Counted from the stretch's first letter, positions 24,758 through 34,011 are shown. The stretch: DNA of 64,000 bases from Actinomycetota bacterium (GCA_021324675.1 JAJPIR010000142.1:21846-85845), one strand, 5' to 3'. The notes: a model not told the origin generated them from the sequence alone. Program-made: numbers and translations.

Positions 24758-25246
24758 ATGTCCGGTTCCTCCGAGGATCCTCGGCAGCGCTTGGCGCGCA
24801 ACCTCAGCGACCTGCTCCAGGAACTGCGCGTTGCGCTCGCAGGGGTGCAGATCCTGTTCGGATTCCTGCTGTCCATCGTGTTCACCGTTCCGTATCAGCA
24901 CGCCACGACGCTGCAACGCGGTGCACACTTGATCGCGGTGCTGTTCGCGGTGATCTCCGTGGCGTTGATGACCGCGCCGGCGGCGTGGCATCGACTGCTC
25001 TTCCGGCAGGGACAGCGCCCTGAGATCTTGCGGGTGTCCAACACGTTTGCGATCGGCGGGTTGGTGTGCCTGGCCCTGGCGATGAGCTCAACGGTCTTCT
25101 TACTGGCCGACGTCGTGCTGGGAAACTGGCCCGCGACCGTGGCCTGTGTCCTGACCGCAGCCTGGTTCGGGATGTTGTGGTTCGCGCTTCCCCTGCGCCA
25201 ACGCCTCGCCGTGGTGGCGCGCAACAGCATCAGGTCGGTGCCCTAG
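24758..25246 (+). CDS. DUF6328-type four-helix membrane protein
   Basis: A 162-residue protein. RQRLARNLSDLLQELRVALAGVQILFGFLLSIVF starts the first helix, with the polar LLQELRVAxxGVQxLFxFLL motif of DUF6328. Three more membrane helices follow and a PAAWHRLLFR loop. Start at ATG 24758, with GAGGTGG upstream. Its stop overlaps the udgX stop by 4 bases (convergent). Function unknown; divergent from the holin-like operon. Confidence 0.8.
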   Translation: MSGSSEDPRQRLARNLSDLLQELRVALAGVQILFGFLLSIVFTVPYQHATTLQRGAHLIAVLFAVISVALMTAPAAWHRLLFRQGQRPEILRVSNTFAIGGLVCLALAMSSTVFLLADVVLGNWPATVACVLTAAWFGMLWFALPLRQRLAVVARNSIRSVP

Positions 25247-25866
25247 ACGGAGCCGACCGTATGCCCGGCAAACTTCAAGTCGGCGACCAGCTCGTCGAAC
25301 ATCTCTGCCTGGCGGTCCTTCGGCCCGCGCAGCACCGCGGAAGGATGGATGGTGGCCACCAGCGGGCGATTCTCATAGTGAAGGATCTCGCCGCGGTGCT
25401 GGGTAAGCCGAAACGCCGAACCCAGCAGCGCCTTGGCCGCTGTCGAACCCAACGTCACCAGCAGCTGTGGCTCTACCGCGGCGAGTTCTGCCTTCAGCCA
25501 CGGCAGGCAGGCCCGCACGTGTTCCACGCCGGGGGTGCGATGAATGCGCAGCTTGCCTTGCCGCCGGAAACGGAAGTGCTTCACCACGTTGGTGACATAG
25601 ACATCACTGCGCGCCACCCCGGCCTGCTCCAGCGCCCGGTCCAGCACCCGGCCGGCCGGGCCGACGAACGGTTCACCGGCGATGTCCTCCCGATCACCGG
25701 GCTGCTCACCGATCAACACCATCGTCGCACCGGAGCTCCCGGAGCCGAAGACTGTTTGCGTGGCGTCGGCGTATAGCTCGCAGGCGGTGCACACCGCGGC
25801 CTCACGGCGTAGCTCAGCAAGATCCGGCATACCTGCTAGTACCCATTCTGCGCGGCTTTCCGACAT
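25243..25866 (-). CDS. udgX: UdgX-type uracil-DNA glycosylase
   Basis: A ~207-residue family 4-like uracil-DNA glycosylase. Motif A is GEQPGDREDIAGEPFVGPAG (Glu/Asp catalytic region). FRFRRQGKLRIHRTP carries the R-I-H motif that distinguishes UdgX, whose His forms a covalent bond with the abasic sugar. LVTLGSTAAKAL and ATIHPSAVLR (motif B) follow, and CTAC with other Cys supply the Fe-S cluster ligands. ATG 25866 chosen; an ATG at 25830 is also possible. Neighbours: topoisomerase IB directly upstream on the same strand. Confidence 0.88.
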   Translation of the reverse strand: MSESRAEWVLAGMPDLAELRREAAVCTACELYADATQTVFGSGSSGATMVLIGEQPGDREDIAGEPFVGPAGRVLDRALEQAGVARSDVYVTNVVKHFRFRRQGKLRIHRTPGVEHVRACLPWLKAELAAVEPQLLVTLGSTAAKALLGSAFRLTQHRGEILHYENRPLVATIHPSAVLRGPKDRQAEMFDELVADLKFAGHTVGSV

Positions 25867-25892
25867 AGAGTCTTGCGCTGCATGTCGACGTC

Positions 25893-26969
25893 TCAACCTC
25901 GGAGCATGCGCAGCAAGGCGCGTTCGAGGCGGATTCGCACATCCTCGTCAACGAGGTCATAGGTGCCTGCCCGGCGCACCGCGGCCAGGATCGTCCTGCC
26001 CTCGGCGTAGTGTTCGAGCACCCGGGGATCCACATACGATGCCCGCGCCACCGCCCGGGTGTTACCCAGATGCTCAGCCACTTCATCCAGTGCAGCGTTG
26101 ATCGCGCGGGCACGGCGGCGTTGTGACGTCGGTATACCGCTGGCCGCGCCCTGCGCCAGCGCCACCGCGGCCAGCAGCGTCGCATTCCAGGTGCGCAAAT
26201 CCTTGGCGCTGAACTCGTCACCGGCCAGCTCCTTGAGCCGGGCATTGACGTCTTCGGCGCACACGTCGTGCCAACCCTGCTTGGTGCGGTAGGCCAGCAG
26301 GTCCTCCCCGCCGCCAGAGCGGCGAAGCAGGGAGCGCACCACCGCGTGCAGCGCCGGATCGCGCAACGTCATCGCCTGCTCAATGCCGCCCTTTGCCAGG
26401 TAGCGCAGCTCGATGGCACCGCGGCGCAGCCGCACGTGCTCGCGGCGCAGCGTGGCCAGACCGAAGGTGCCCTCGTCGTCCCCGGGCTCGGGCGCGTACT
26501 CGTCGCCGCCGATCCGCAACGCGCCGATGTCCAGCATGCGCAGCGCTGCGGCCAGGACCCGCTCACAGGTCAAACCCCGGCCGTCGAGATCTTCCCGGAT
26601 CTGGGCCCGCACCGCGGGTAACCGGCGACCCAGCCGCAGCACCCGGTCGTACTTGGCCGCGTCGCGCTGCCGCCGCCACTCGTCGTGGTACAGGTACTGT
26701 CGGCGCCCGGCGTCATCGGTGCCGACCGCCTGGATGTGGCCACCGGGCAGCGCGCAGATCCACACGTCTCGCCAAGCCGGGGGCACTGCCAGCGCCCGGA
26801 TCCGCTGCAATGTTTCCGGATCGGTGATGACCGCGCCGTTCTGGTCGTAGTAGCTGAAGCCGCGCCCGCGGCGGCGGCGGGAGTACCCAGGACCGTTGGG
26901 CTCCACCCGTCGCAGCTGCACCGCACCCTCTTCGCACTGCACACCGTTGGGAATACCCACTTGCCGCAT
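25893..26969 (-). CDS. DNA topoisomerase IB
   Basis: A ~358-residue poxvirus-type topoisomerase IB. RRRRGRGFSYYDQNG and PPAWRDVWICALPGGHIQAVGTD form the N-terminal domain. The catalytic domain has LRIGGDEY, KDLRTWNATLLAAV (active-site Arg) and the nucleophilic Tyr312 in ARASYVDPRVLEHY, about 46 residues from the C-terminus. It relaxes supercoils by a 3'-phosphotyrosine. ATG 26969 is 31 bases from the divergent YihY start; upstream codons are open but unlikely. The gene stop lies 26 bases from the udgX start. Confidence 0.9.
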   Translation of the reverse strand: MRQVGIPNGVQCEEGAVQLRRVEPNGPGYSRRRRGRGFSYYDQNGAVITDPETLQRIRALAVPPAWRDVWICALPGGHIQAVGTDDAGRRQYLYHDEWRRQRDAAKYDRVLRLGRRLPAVRAQIREDLDGRGLTCERVLAAALRMLDIGALRIGGDEYAPEPGDDEGTFGLATLRREHVRLRRGAIELRYLAKGGIEQAMTLRDPALHAVVRSLLRRSGGGEDLLAYRTKQGWHDVCAEDVNARLKELAGDEFSAKDLRTWNATLLAAVALAQGAASGIPTSQRRRARAINAALDEVAEHLGNTRAVARASYVDPRVLEHYAEGRTILAAVRRAGTYDLVDEDVRIRLERALLRMLRG

Positions 26970-27000
26970 AAAGTCGACCGGCTTGGGGAAGATCTCTGCT

Positions 27001-27957
27001 GTGACTGCGACCGAGGTGGCGGGAAGCCAGGCAGAATCGCCGACGCAGATTCCGGCGCGCGGGTGGTGGCAGGTGCTGCGTCGCGCGCTGCGCAAAAGCC
27101 AGAAAGACAACATCTCGTTGCTGGCCGCCGGAGTGGCGTTCTACGGGTTCCTGGCGGTGTTCCCCGCGCTGATCGCGCTGGTGATGCTGGTGGGTCTGGT
27201 AGCCGATCCACGGACGATCACCCAGCAGGTACAAAGCTTCACCGCGGGGATGCCGCAAGCCACCCAGCAGCTGATGTCCGAACAGCTGACCGCCATCACC
27301 AGCAGCAGCGGTGGTGCGCTGACCGCTGGGCTGGTGATCTCGTTGCTGGGTGCGCTGTGGAGCGCATCGGGCGGCGTGTCAAGCCTCATGGAGGCGACCA
27401 ATGTCGCCTACGACGAGACCGAAACCCGGGGTTTCCTGAAACTGCGCGCGCTTGCGCTGCTGCTCACGCTGGGCACCGTGGTGTTTCTGATCATCATGTT
27501 GGCACTGATCGCGGTGATGCCGGTGGTGTTGAACGTGGTGCCGCTGGGGCCGGTCGGCACGGTGGTCGCCCAAGTGGTGCGGTGGGGGCTGCTCGTTGCC
27601 ATGATCATGGTCGGGCTCGCGGTGCTTTACCGGGTGGCTCCCGACCGCAACCCGCCGAAGTTCCGCTGGGTGGGCGTGGGCAGCGTGGTGGCGGCGGCGT
27701 TGTGGTTGCTCGGCAGCGTGGGTTTAAGCCTCTACGTGAATTACTTCGGCAACTACAACAAGACCTACGGCGCACTGGCCGGTGTGATCGTTCTCATGCT
27801 GTGGTTTTTCCTCACCAGCTACAGCGTCCTGCTGGGCGCGGAGATCAATGCCGAGGCGGAATACCAAACCGACCGCGACAGCACCGCTGGAGAGCCAAAA
27901 CCGCTGGGCCAGCGGGGCGCGGTGGTAGCCGATACACCGGTTGGGCAACTGGAGTGA
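27001..27957 (+). CDS. YihY/virulence factor BrkB family membrane protein
   Basis: A 318-residue protein with about six membrane helices. KSQKDNISLLAAGVAFYGFLAVFPALIALVML is the BrkB signature start; LLGALWSASGGVSSLMEATNVAYDETETRGFLKLR is the conserved central loop; NYNKTYGALAGVIVLMLWFFLTSYSVLLGAEINAE ends the domain. Role in the envelope, mechanism unclear. GTG start at 27001 with GGGGAAG about 9 bases upstream. The stop overlaps the cinA start (GTGA). Confidence 0.88.
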   Translation: MTATEVAGSQAESPTQIPARGWWQVLRRALRKSQKDNISLLAAGVAFYGFLAVFPALIALVMLVGLVADPRTITQQVQSFTAGMPQATQQLMSEQLTAITSSSGGALTAGLVISLLGALWSASGGVSSLMEATNVAYDETETRGFLKLRALALLLTLGTVVFLIIMLALIAVMPVVLNVVPLGPVGTVVAQVVRWGLLVAMIMVGLAVLYRVAPDRNPPKFRWVGVGSVVAAALWLLGSVGLSLYVNYFGNYNKTYGALAGVIVLMLWFFLTSYSVLLGAEINAEAEYQTDRDSTAGEPKPLGQRGAVVADTPVGQLE

Positions 27958-28436
27958 GTAGGCAGGAGCTTGTCGATAGAGTCACTGAACTGCTCGACTC
28001 TGCCGACGTGACTGTTGCCGTGGCCGAGTCACTGACCGGGGGCATGATGGCCAGCGCGCTGGCCGCGGCACCCGGGGCAAGCAAATGGTTCCGGGGTGCG
28101 GTTGTCGCCTATGCCAGCGACGTCAAGCATGAGCTGCTGGGTGTGCCGCCCGGACCAGTGGTCAGCGCGCCAGCGGCCGAAGCGATGGCCAGCGGGGTCC
28201 GGCGGCTGCTGGACGCCGATGTGGCGGTGGCGCTGACCGGCGCGGGGGGCCCGGACGGGCAGGACGGCCAGCCGCCCGGCACGGTGTTCTTCGGGCTATC
28301 CGGCGGTGGGAAAAGGCAGGTCGAACACCGCCATTTCGATGACCGCGATCCAGGGCAGGTGTGCGCCGATGCGGTTGACGAGGCGTTGACGCTGCTGTAC
28401 ACCTTCCTCCGCTCCGGCGCGGCCGCTTGTCGCTAG
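27954..28436 (+). CDS. cinA: CinA C-terminal-type nicotinamide-nucleotide amidase
   Basis: A 160-residue stand-alone PncC-type amidase (the C-terminal half of CinA). VAVAESLTGGMMASALAAAPGASKWFRGAVVAYASDVKHELLGV contains the catalytic Ser region, and VALTGAGGPDGQDGQPPGTVFFGL the glycine-rich loop. It deamidates NMN to NaMN in pyridine-nucleotide salvage. GTG start coupled to the YihY stop by a 4-base overlap. Confidence 0.9.
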   Translation: MSRQELVDRVTELLDSADVTVAVAESLTGGMMASALAAAPGASKWFRGAVVAYASDVKHELLGVPPGPVVSAPAAEAMASGVRRLLDADVAVALTGAGGPDGQDGQPPGTVFFGLSGGGKRQVEHRHFDDRDPGQVCADAVDEALTLLYTFLRSGAAACR

Positions 28437-28470
28437 CAGCACGCGGTCGGCGGACAACCGGTCACCGCGG

Positions 28471-29523
28471 TTATCGCCATCCGGGCATGGCAGTGTCCAG
28501 CACTTGGGCAGCGGCGAAGGCCCGCTGCTGCCACCAGTCCAGCTCGGCGCCGCCAGCCGGGTCATCGGCGCCCAACGCCTTCTCCCATCCGAACGTGCTG
28601 ATCATCGCCAGCTGGCACAGCATGAGCTGCCGGTCGAACCACTCCGCGGGGTCCCAACCACGCCGCGCCAGCGCGTCCCGGAACTGGGCGATCACCTCGG
28701 CTTTGCCTACCGGGATCCGGGCCCGATTCAGTGCCAGGTACCACGACAGGTCCCAGCACGGCGGTCCGGAACCGGGATAGGCGCAGTCCACCAGGATGGT
28801 CCGGCCGTCGGGATGCTCGCCGAGATTGCCCATCTTCCAGTCGCCGTGCAAGAAGGTGACCGGGGTCTGGGCGAGCGCGGCGGTGAGCGGCTCGGGACGC
28901 TGCTGGATCGCGGCGACCAGCGCAGCGAGCTCGGGGGCTAGCTCACGCAACCGGGACCAGCCCTGGCTCGCCAGCTGGACAACAAGGTCTGGCGCTGGAC
29001 CGGCAAGCTCGCTGGCGATGGTGTCCGGGGCAAAAAAGCGGATCCGCTCGGTCATCGTGGTGAGCCCGAGGTTGTCGCGCCAGTCCCGGAAGACCACGCT
29101 CAGCGCCGCCATATGGTCGATGAACCGGGCATTCGTTTCAGCGGTGATCGGCGCGTCGCCCGGTGGCACGAACCAGTCGCCGAGATCGTGCATCAAAATG
29201 CCTAGCTCGGCGTCCAAACCTTCGCCATCGCGAGCCATGGCCACCACGGTGTGGTCGACCTCGGCCGGGAACCGGTGCAGCAGCCCGGCCTGCCAGATCC
29301 GGAAGGTGCGTTGGTCGCGGTCCCCGGTCACCCTCATGATCCAATCCGTACGGTAGCTGACCACCTTGAGAAAGTACGGCCGCGAGTCGATGAGCACCCG
29401 CTCGAAGCGGGAGCCCGATCGGGCGTCGGCCGGGTACACCTGCTGGCGTGCGGTGGCACCCGCCGTCAGCGCGGCGACGGACGGTGCGATCGGCGGTGCG
29501 GCGGACTGGACCGTCCCCGCCAT
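28471..29523 (-). CDS. APH-fold phosphotransferase
   Basis: A ~350-residue kinase-like protein. N-lobe: FLKVVSYRTDWIMRVTGD. The catalytic loop is intact: FLHGDWKMGN, followed by ILVDCAYPGSGPPCWDLSWYLALN, where the DFG-like Asp is in VDCA. Related proteins phosphorylate small alcohols or antibiotics, but the substrate is unknown. Convergent with cinA, 34 bases apart. The start is uncertain; ATG 29523 begins MAGTVQSAAPP, and the open frame extends to 29571. Confidence 0.75.
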   Translation of the reverse strand: MAGTVQSAAPPIAPSVAALTAGATARQQVYPADARSGSRFERVLIDSRPYFLKVVSYRTDWIMRVTGDRDQRTFRIWQAGLLHRFPAEVDHTVVAMARDGEGLDAELGILMHDLGDWFVPPGDAPITAETNARFIDHMAALSVVFRDWRDNLGLTTMTERIRFFAPDTIASELAGPAPDLVVQLASQGWSRLRELAPELAALVAAIQQRPEPLTAALAQTPVTFLHGDWKMGNLGEHPDGRTILVDCAYPGSGPPCWDLSWYLALNRARIPVGKAEVIAQFRDALARRGWDPAEWFDRQLMLCQLAMISTFGWEKALGADDPAGGAELDWWQQRAFAAAQVLDTAMPGWR

Positions 29524-30700
29524 TGCAGCATCTCGAAGCGGGTTGCTCCCTTTCGGGCTGGCCGCGACCACCGTGTTTCACCTCGCTCGCACGATCTTTG
29601 CGGGGCGATGGGGACCGCCCTACCACGGTTATCGGCATGGCACGCACAGATGTCACCCAATCCGGCATTCCCATTGATTACTTTCGGTGATCCGAATTTC
29701 CCCGCGCGATTGCTCTTCGTCCCGCAGTCCGGGTTGGGGTTCAGCGGTCTCGATGATCCCGACTCGGGTCGGCTCCCAGGTCGCCAGGCTTTCAGCGGCC
29801 CGGCGCGCAACGCGCCAAGGCGGCCGGCGCTCTGGCACGCCTGCCAATCGATAGCTGCGCATCCAAGAGCTCACGGGGCCAGTTCGTTGCGGGGACCATG
29901 CATGCTCGGCAGCCGGCCGGTCGCCGACGCTCGTGACCACCACGAGCCGTACCGCAGCAAGCACTTACCAGCTAGCCGGTAGTTGCGCCAAACGCCTTCC
30001 GCGCCCGTCCCGGTGCGTATTAATTCGATTTAATTCAATTCGAGTAATGATGAATCGACGTTTCAACAGAACTGAGTAGCACCGCATCGCCTACCATGAC
30101 GATGATCATGGAGCATGGGCACAGGTGCCGCCGTCCGGCGCCACCATCCCACCACAGATGATCGTCTCTCCTATGCTTCTGGGCGCCCGCGGATTGGGCC
30201 CATAATGACAGCGGCCACCATGCCGGCCGAGGGCGCATCCTTCCGCAACTGGAGCGCGACCGAGGAAGCCAAATGGTGGAAAAGGCGGCCTGATGCCGCG
30301 CCCGAACGAGTGATCCGTCTACCACCCGAGTGGCCCAGAAAACGGGCAAACCGCGCCCGGGCAACCGGCCAGTGGCTACTGGTTCACCTGCAGAAACGCT
30401 GAATACTGTCGCGGTCTGTAACCGAATCGAGATCGTACGCCTGCCCGACTGGCCCTACCGACACCCCCTTGCATTACCCACCGTGATCCGTACCGTCATT
30501 GTCGTCCCGCCCAATGGAGCCGCCTTGGGACGGGAATCCGGAACCGGCGCGCCGTAGCCCTGTCCCCCGGGACCGGATACCGCAATCTCACCCCGAATCG
30601 GGACGGGGCATAGGCTGGCGACAACCCCGAAGCGGACCGGCGAATTCCGCGCTTTTACTCATGCCATCATACCGGGGCGCGGTTTCACGGAGAATCAGAC
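29524..30700. other. 1.2-kb region without a strong gene
   Basis: No frame here has both a ribosome site and a recognisable motif. A 70-codon minus-strand frame (29653-29862) and the plus-strand frame at 30205-30402 look faintly coding. 30018-30060 is strikingly AT-rich (TTAATTCGATTTAATTC) and may be a promoter. The 300 bases before the rpf gene could be a long 5' leader. Confidence 0.5.
30205..30402 (+). CDS. Possible small protein (65 aa)
   Basis: An open frame beginning MTAATMPAEGASFRNWSATE with a Trp-rich centre (EEAKWWKRRPD) and a basic end (RKRANRARATGQWLLVHLQKR). No ribosome site and no family recognised. Kept only because the composition is more protein-like than other frames in this gap. 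Confidence 0.25.
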   Translation: MTAATMPAEGASFRNWSATEEAKWWKRRPDAAPERVIRLPPEWPRKRANRARATGQWLLVHLQKR

Positions 30701-31048
30701 ATGACGAGGACCTCCCGTTTACTCGCACGCCTAGCTACTGCTGCAATCGCTGTGACTGCCCCACTGACATTCGTGGCTCCGGCTCTCGCCGGCCCGGCAC
30801 GCCAGGATCCGTGGGATCAGGTGGCACAATGCGAAAGCGGCGGTAACTGGAACGCTAATACCGGCAACGGATATTACGGCGGTCTGCAGTTCACCCGCGG
30901 AACGTGGCACTCATTCGGTGGGGGAGCCTACGCAGGCACCGCCGACCGGGCCAGCCGCTCGCAACAGATCGCCATTGCCGAGAAGGTGCTCCGCGCGCAG
31001 GGCTGGAGGGCCTGGCCTACGTGCTCCAAGAAGGTCGGGCTGCGCTGA
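30701..31048 (+). CDS. rpf: Resuscitation-promoting factor (Rpf) transglycosylase
   Basis: A 115-residue secreted protein: signal peptide to about residue 30 (PLTFVAPALAG), then the Rpf domain DPWDQVAQCESGGNWNANTG with catalytic Glu45, GYYGGLQFTRGTWHSFGG, and EKVLRAQGWRAWPTCS. Cys44 and Cys108 would form the domain disulfide. It cleaves peptidoglycan and promotes regrowth. It is a minimal, single-domain Rpf without LysM or G5 domains. GGAGA upstream of ATG. Followed by a 15-bp terminator hairpin. Confidence 0.95.
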   Translation: MTRTSRLLARLATAAIAVTAPLTFVAPALAGPARQDPWDQVAQCESGGNWNANTGNGYYGGLQFTRGTWHSFGGGAYAGTADRASRSQQIAIAEKVLRAQGWRAWPTCSKKVGLR

Positions 31049-31067
31049 CAACCGGCCCACATCTGAT

Positions 31068-31104
31068 GCTCGACTCCCGCCGTTGCAGCCGGCGGGAGTC
31101 GAGC
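31068..31104 (+). terminator. Terminator hairpin after rpf
   Basis: GCTCGACTCCCGCCG (31068-31082) pairs perfectly with 31090-31104, 15-bp stem, 7-base loop, 20 bases after the rpf stop. The rest of the gap up to 31390 shows no gene. Confidence 0.8.
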
Positions 31105-31389
31105 TGGCACAACCAGCGAAGGCAACAGACCGTCTCCAGCCGCTACCACTGCATACCCTTCCAGGCCTGCCGAGCTTCGGGCGTAGCGGGGTCGAAATCG
31201 CGCGTGATCCGGTCCGGTCCGGGCGCCAAGGCGTTGCCTCCAGGCACCGGGAACGGCGCGGTAAGAGACAGCCGACCACCACGTGCCAGTCCGTTACGAA
31301 GGCCGGCGTTACCCCGCACGTAGATCTGACCTATCCGCGGGAGTCCGTACGCTACGCTGATGGAGTAAAGCCGATGTGAGATGTAAAAC

Positions 31390-31872
31390 ATGGAGACAAC
31401 GGTGACTCAAGCAAAACACACGGACTTTGCTCGGTACGCAGACCTTTCGGAGACAGAACAGAAAGTGCTCGAAGAGGCTCTTGCCTCCATACCGGACGAC
31501 ATTCTTTCCATGGGCGAGCGTCCACCAATCGAGTCCCGCATCCGCAAACGCCTGGAGCGGGAGGGGCTGCTGACCGCAGCCGGTCCATTAGGAGTGGGTG
31601 AGATTCCCGCAGTGGCGTATGTCGGCCGAGCCGTGGCATGCCTAGCGGTGAGCTATGTGCCGTTGCGATCAATCCCCCACAACAAGCCGGCCAGCACGGT
31701 TGCCGAGTCGATCGCAAAGGCGTTGGGCGACTGCGTCCGGGGCGATATCGACACGATCAAATCAGACATCCTTGCATGTCGGGAGCAAGTGGCGGGCTCC
31801 TTACGCGCGCTCGGGCTTCCAGCGTTGGGCGATGCCTTGCTGGGCGATGAGGCACAAGTCGCTCGCTGGTAG
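31390..31872 (+). CDS. Hypothetical protein of lower GC content
   Basis: A 160-residue protein, not recognised. The N-terminal half is charged and helical (YADLSETEQKVLEEALASIPDDIL, IRKRLEREGLL). The centre GEIPAVAYVGRAVACLAVSY is moderately hydrophobic, and the C-terminal part is again helical with a Gly/Leu-rich end. Two starts are possible: ATG 31390, or GTG 31402 with GGAGA 5 bases upstream. Base composition is visibly less GC-rich than the neighbours. A perfect hairpin follows at 31969-31995. Confidence 0.6.
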   Translation: METTVTQAKHTDFARYADLSETEQKVLEEALASIPDDILSMGERPPIESRIRKRLEREGLLTAAGPLGVGEIPAVAYVGRAVACLAVSYVPLRSIPHNKPASTVAESIAKALGDCVRGDIDTIKSDILACREQVAGSLRALGLPALGDALLGDEAQVARW

Positions 31873-31968
31873 AGCACGGATACCAATCCGCGTTCTCGCA
31901 GGCGCAAGATCACGGTTTGCGCGCCTTCGACAGCATAGTTTTTGGTCACCACAGATACACGCGTATTC

Positions 31969-31995
31969 ATTGCGCTGGCGATAAGCCAGCGCAAT
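31969..31995 (+). terminator. Hairpin before the POT transporter
   Basis: ATTGCGCTGGC (31969-31979) and GCCAGCGCAAT (31985-31995), perfect 11-bp stem with a GATAA loop, 97 bases after the upstream stop. Confidence 0.6.
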
Positions 31996-32102
31996 TCCTC
32001 GATGATGGTGCGAGCGCCTTCGAGGGCGGTATCTTCCGCGGCGCCGGCCACCGCGAACACGACGATTGGCGCTACGAAGCGGCCCCGGGCACCCTTACCC
32101 AG

Positions 32103-33569
32103 ATGAGCCGAACCGTGGCCGACCCCCGCACCGATCGGGCTTTTTTCGGGCATCCCCGCGGGTTGGCCAACCTGTTCGGTGTCGAGGTATGGGAGCGCTT
32201 CTCCTTCTACGGGATGCTCGCCTGCCTGACCCTGTACCTGTACTACGCGGCAGCAGGACCCGATCCGGGGCTAGGTTTGCCCAAGGCCACCGCCGCCAGC
32301 CTGGTCGGTGCTTACGGTGGCTTGGTTTACGTGTCGACCATCGCCGGCAGCTGGATTGCCGACCGGGTGCTGGGTGCCGAACGGACCTTGTTCTTCAGCG
32401 CGGTCCTCGTGATGATCGGGCACATCGCGCTGGCCATCTTGCCGGGGTTCGCGGGCGTCGGCGCGGGGTTGGCATGTGTCGCATTGGGCAGCGGCGGCGT
32501 CAAGGGCAACGCCACCGCGGTGGTGGGCACCTTGTATGCCGCGAACGACGACCGGAGAGACGCCGGTTTCTCCCTCTTCTACATGGGGATCAATGTCGGC
32601 GCCTTGCTCGGCCCGCTGCTCACCGGGCTGACCAGAAGCGCGCTCGGTTTCCACTACGCTTTTGGCGTCGCCGCTGCCGGCATGGCGTTCGGCCTGGTCC
32701 AGTACACCCTCGGGCGGGCCAATCTGGGCAGCGAAGCAAGCGTCGTGCCCAACCCACTGCCCCGCTCCCGATGGATCACCGTCGCAAGCGGCGTTGCGCT
32801 GGTCACCGCCGCCGTGGCTGTGCTCGTGGTGCTGGGCGTGATCACGCTTGCGAACCTGTCCACCATCGTGGTCGTCGTGTGCGGGGTCGCCGCGGCGGCG
32901 TACTTCACGATCCTGCTCACCAGCCGGAAGATCACGGCGGTGGAACGCAGCCGGGTGCAAGCGTTCATTCCCCTGTTCGTCGCCAACGCCGCGTTCTGGT
33001 CACTGTTTCAGCAGTACTTCACCGTGGTGGAGATCTACGCTGACCGGCGGGTCGACAAGCATCTTTTCGGCTGGCAAATGCCGACCGAGTGGGTCATATC
33101 CTTCGATCCAGTTTTCGTGATCGTGCTGGCGCCCATGTTCGCCCTGCTGTGGACCAGGCTCGGGGCGCGCCAACCGTCGACACCCGTCAAGTTCGCGCTC
33201 GGCAACGTGATGATGGGCCTGGCCTTTCTGCTGTTCGTGCCGTGGGCTGCCGGTACCGGGTCCAGCACACCGCTGCTTGCCGTCGCATTCATCGTGCTGA
33301 TGTTCGCCACCGGGGAGCTGCTGATCTCGCCGATTGGCTTGTCACTGGCTACGAAGATCTCGCCGAAGGTATTCCGCAGCCAGACCGTGGCCCTGTATTT
33401 CCTGTCCGTTGCCCTGGGCACGGCGATGTCCGGATCGCTCGCCGGGTACTACAGCCCGCAGCATGAAGCGCCCTACTTCGGCGGTCTCGGCGTGGCGGCA
33501 ATCGTCGTCGGGCTCATCGTCGTCGCCATCAGCCCGATAATCCGGCGGCTACTGGCCGGCATCCGCTGA
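32103..33569 (+). CDS. POT/PTR-family proton-coupled oligopeptide transporter
   Basis: A 488-residue protein with about 14 membrane helices. FGVEVWERFSFYGMLACL contains the E-x-x-E-R motif and FYGM of the POT family. GGVKGN, FYMGINVGALLGP and the later FWSLFQQYFTVV and SPIGLSLATKISPK segments are family landmarks. It imports di- and tripeptides with protons. ATG 32103 starts MSRTVADPRTDRAFFGHPRG; longer in-frame reading has no conserved residues. Confidence 0.93.
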   Translation: MSRTVADPRTDRAFFGHPRGLANLFGVEVWERFSFYGMLACLTLYLYYAAAGPDPGLGLPKATAASLVGAYGGLVYVSTIAGSWIADRVLGAERTLFFSAVLVMIGHIALAILPGFAGVGAGLACVALGSGGVKGNATAVVGTLYAANDDRRDAGFSLFYMGINVGALLGPLLTGLTRSALGFHYAFGVAAAGMAFGLVQYTLGRANLGSEASVVPNPLPRSRWITVASGVALVTAAVAVLVVLGVITLANLSTIVVVVCGVAAAAYFTILLTSRKITAVERSRVQAFIPLFVANAAFWSLFQQYFTVVEIYADRRVDKHLFGWQMPTEWVISFDPVFVIVLAPMFALLWTRLGARQPSTPVKFALGNVMMGLAFLLFVPWAAGTGSSTPLLAVAFIVLMFATGELLISPIGLSLATKISPKVFRSQTVALYFLSVALGTAMSGSLAGYYSPQHEAPYFGGLGVAAIVVGLIVVAISPIIRRLLAGIR

Positions 33570-33756
33570 GCAGCGAAATCTTGCCCAACGCGGTACGCAG
33601 GGTGCTTGGTTTGTGCTCTGTTACGGCATGAGACCCACGATGGCCAGACCGATGATCTCGGTGGTGGCGCAGCCTGTGACGGGGCCCGCGGATGAGGGAC
33701 CAACCGACCAGCGCTGACGCCGGTGCCCAACACGGCGCCTGGCTGAGGAGGTTCCG

Positions 33757-34011
33757 ATGCCTGATTCCCATATAGCGGTCACACAAGAAGCCGACCAGTA
33801 CGCAGCGCAGCGGATGGCCGCGGCGGCTGCCGCCAAGGCCAAGAGGTTGTGGCCTGGTGTGATCGGCGAGGTGCTCGCCTTCGAGGTCATGGCAGGGCTA
33901 GACCTGCCAGCATGGTTGCGACCCCAGACCCGTACCTGCCAGCTGGTCGAGGCGATCCTCGAATTCGCCGAGGTGCCGGCGAGGCCCCGCGATGAGCGGC
34001 CGGCCGCCTAG
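33757..34011 (+). CDS. Hypothetical small protein (84 aa)
   Basis: Not recognised. An Ala-rich helix (QYAAQRMAAAAAAKAKRLWPGVIGEVLAFEVMAGLDLP) is followed by WLRPQTRTCQLVEAILEF and an Arg/Pro tail. GAGGAGG 7-8 bases before the ATG strongly supports translation. Between the POT transporter and murJ on the same strand. Confidence 0.65.
   Translation: MPDSHIAVTQEADQYAAQRMAAAAAAKAKRLWPGVIGEVLAFEVMAGLDLPAWLRPQTRTCQLVEAILEFAEVPARPRDERPAA

Noticed and set aside
26685..28436. Long 583-codon plus-strand open frame ending in the cinA sequence
   Set aside because: Its first 420 codons are an out-of-frame reading of topoisomerase IB and YihY, with Arg/Gly-rich nonsense composition. Only the last 160 codons are cinA.
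30400..30700. ydaO-type cyclic-di-AMP riboswitch before rpf
   Set aside because: Such switches precede many actinobacterial rpf genes, but I could not align the conserved core segments here. A covariance-model search would decide.
31653..32153. 166-codon minus-strand frame overlapping the orphan gene
   Set aside because: Partly protein-like, but it lacks a ribosome site and its second half is the antisense of the better supported plus-strand gene.
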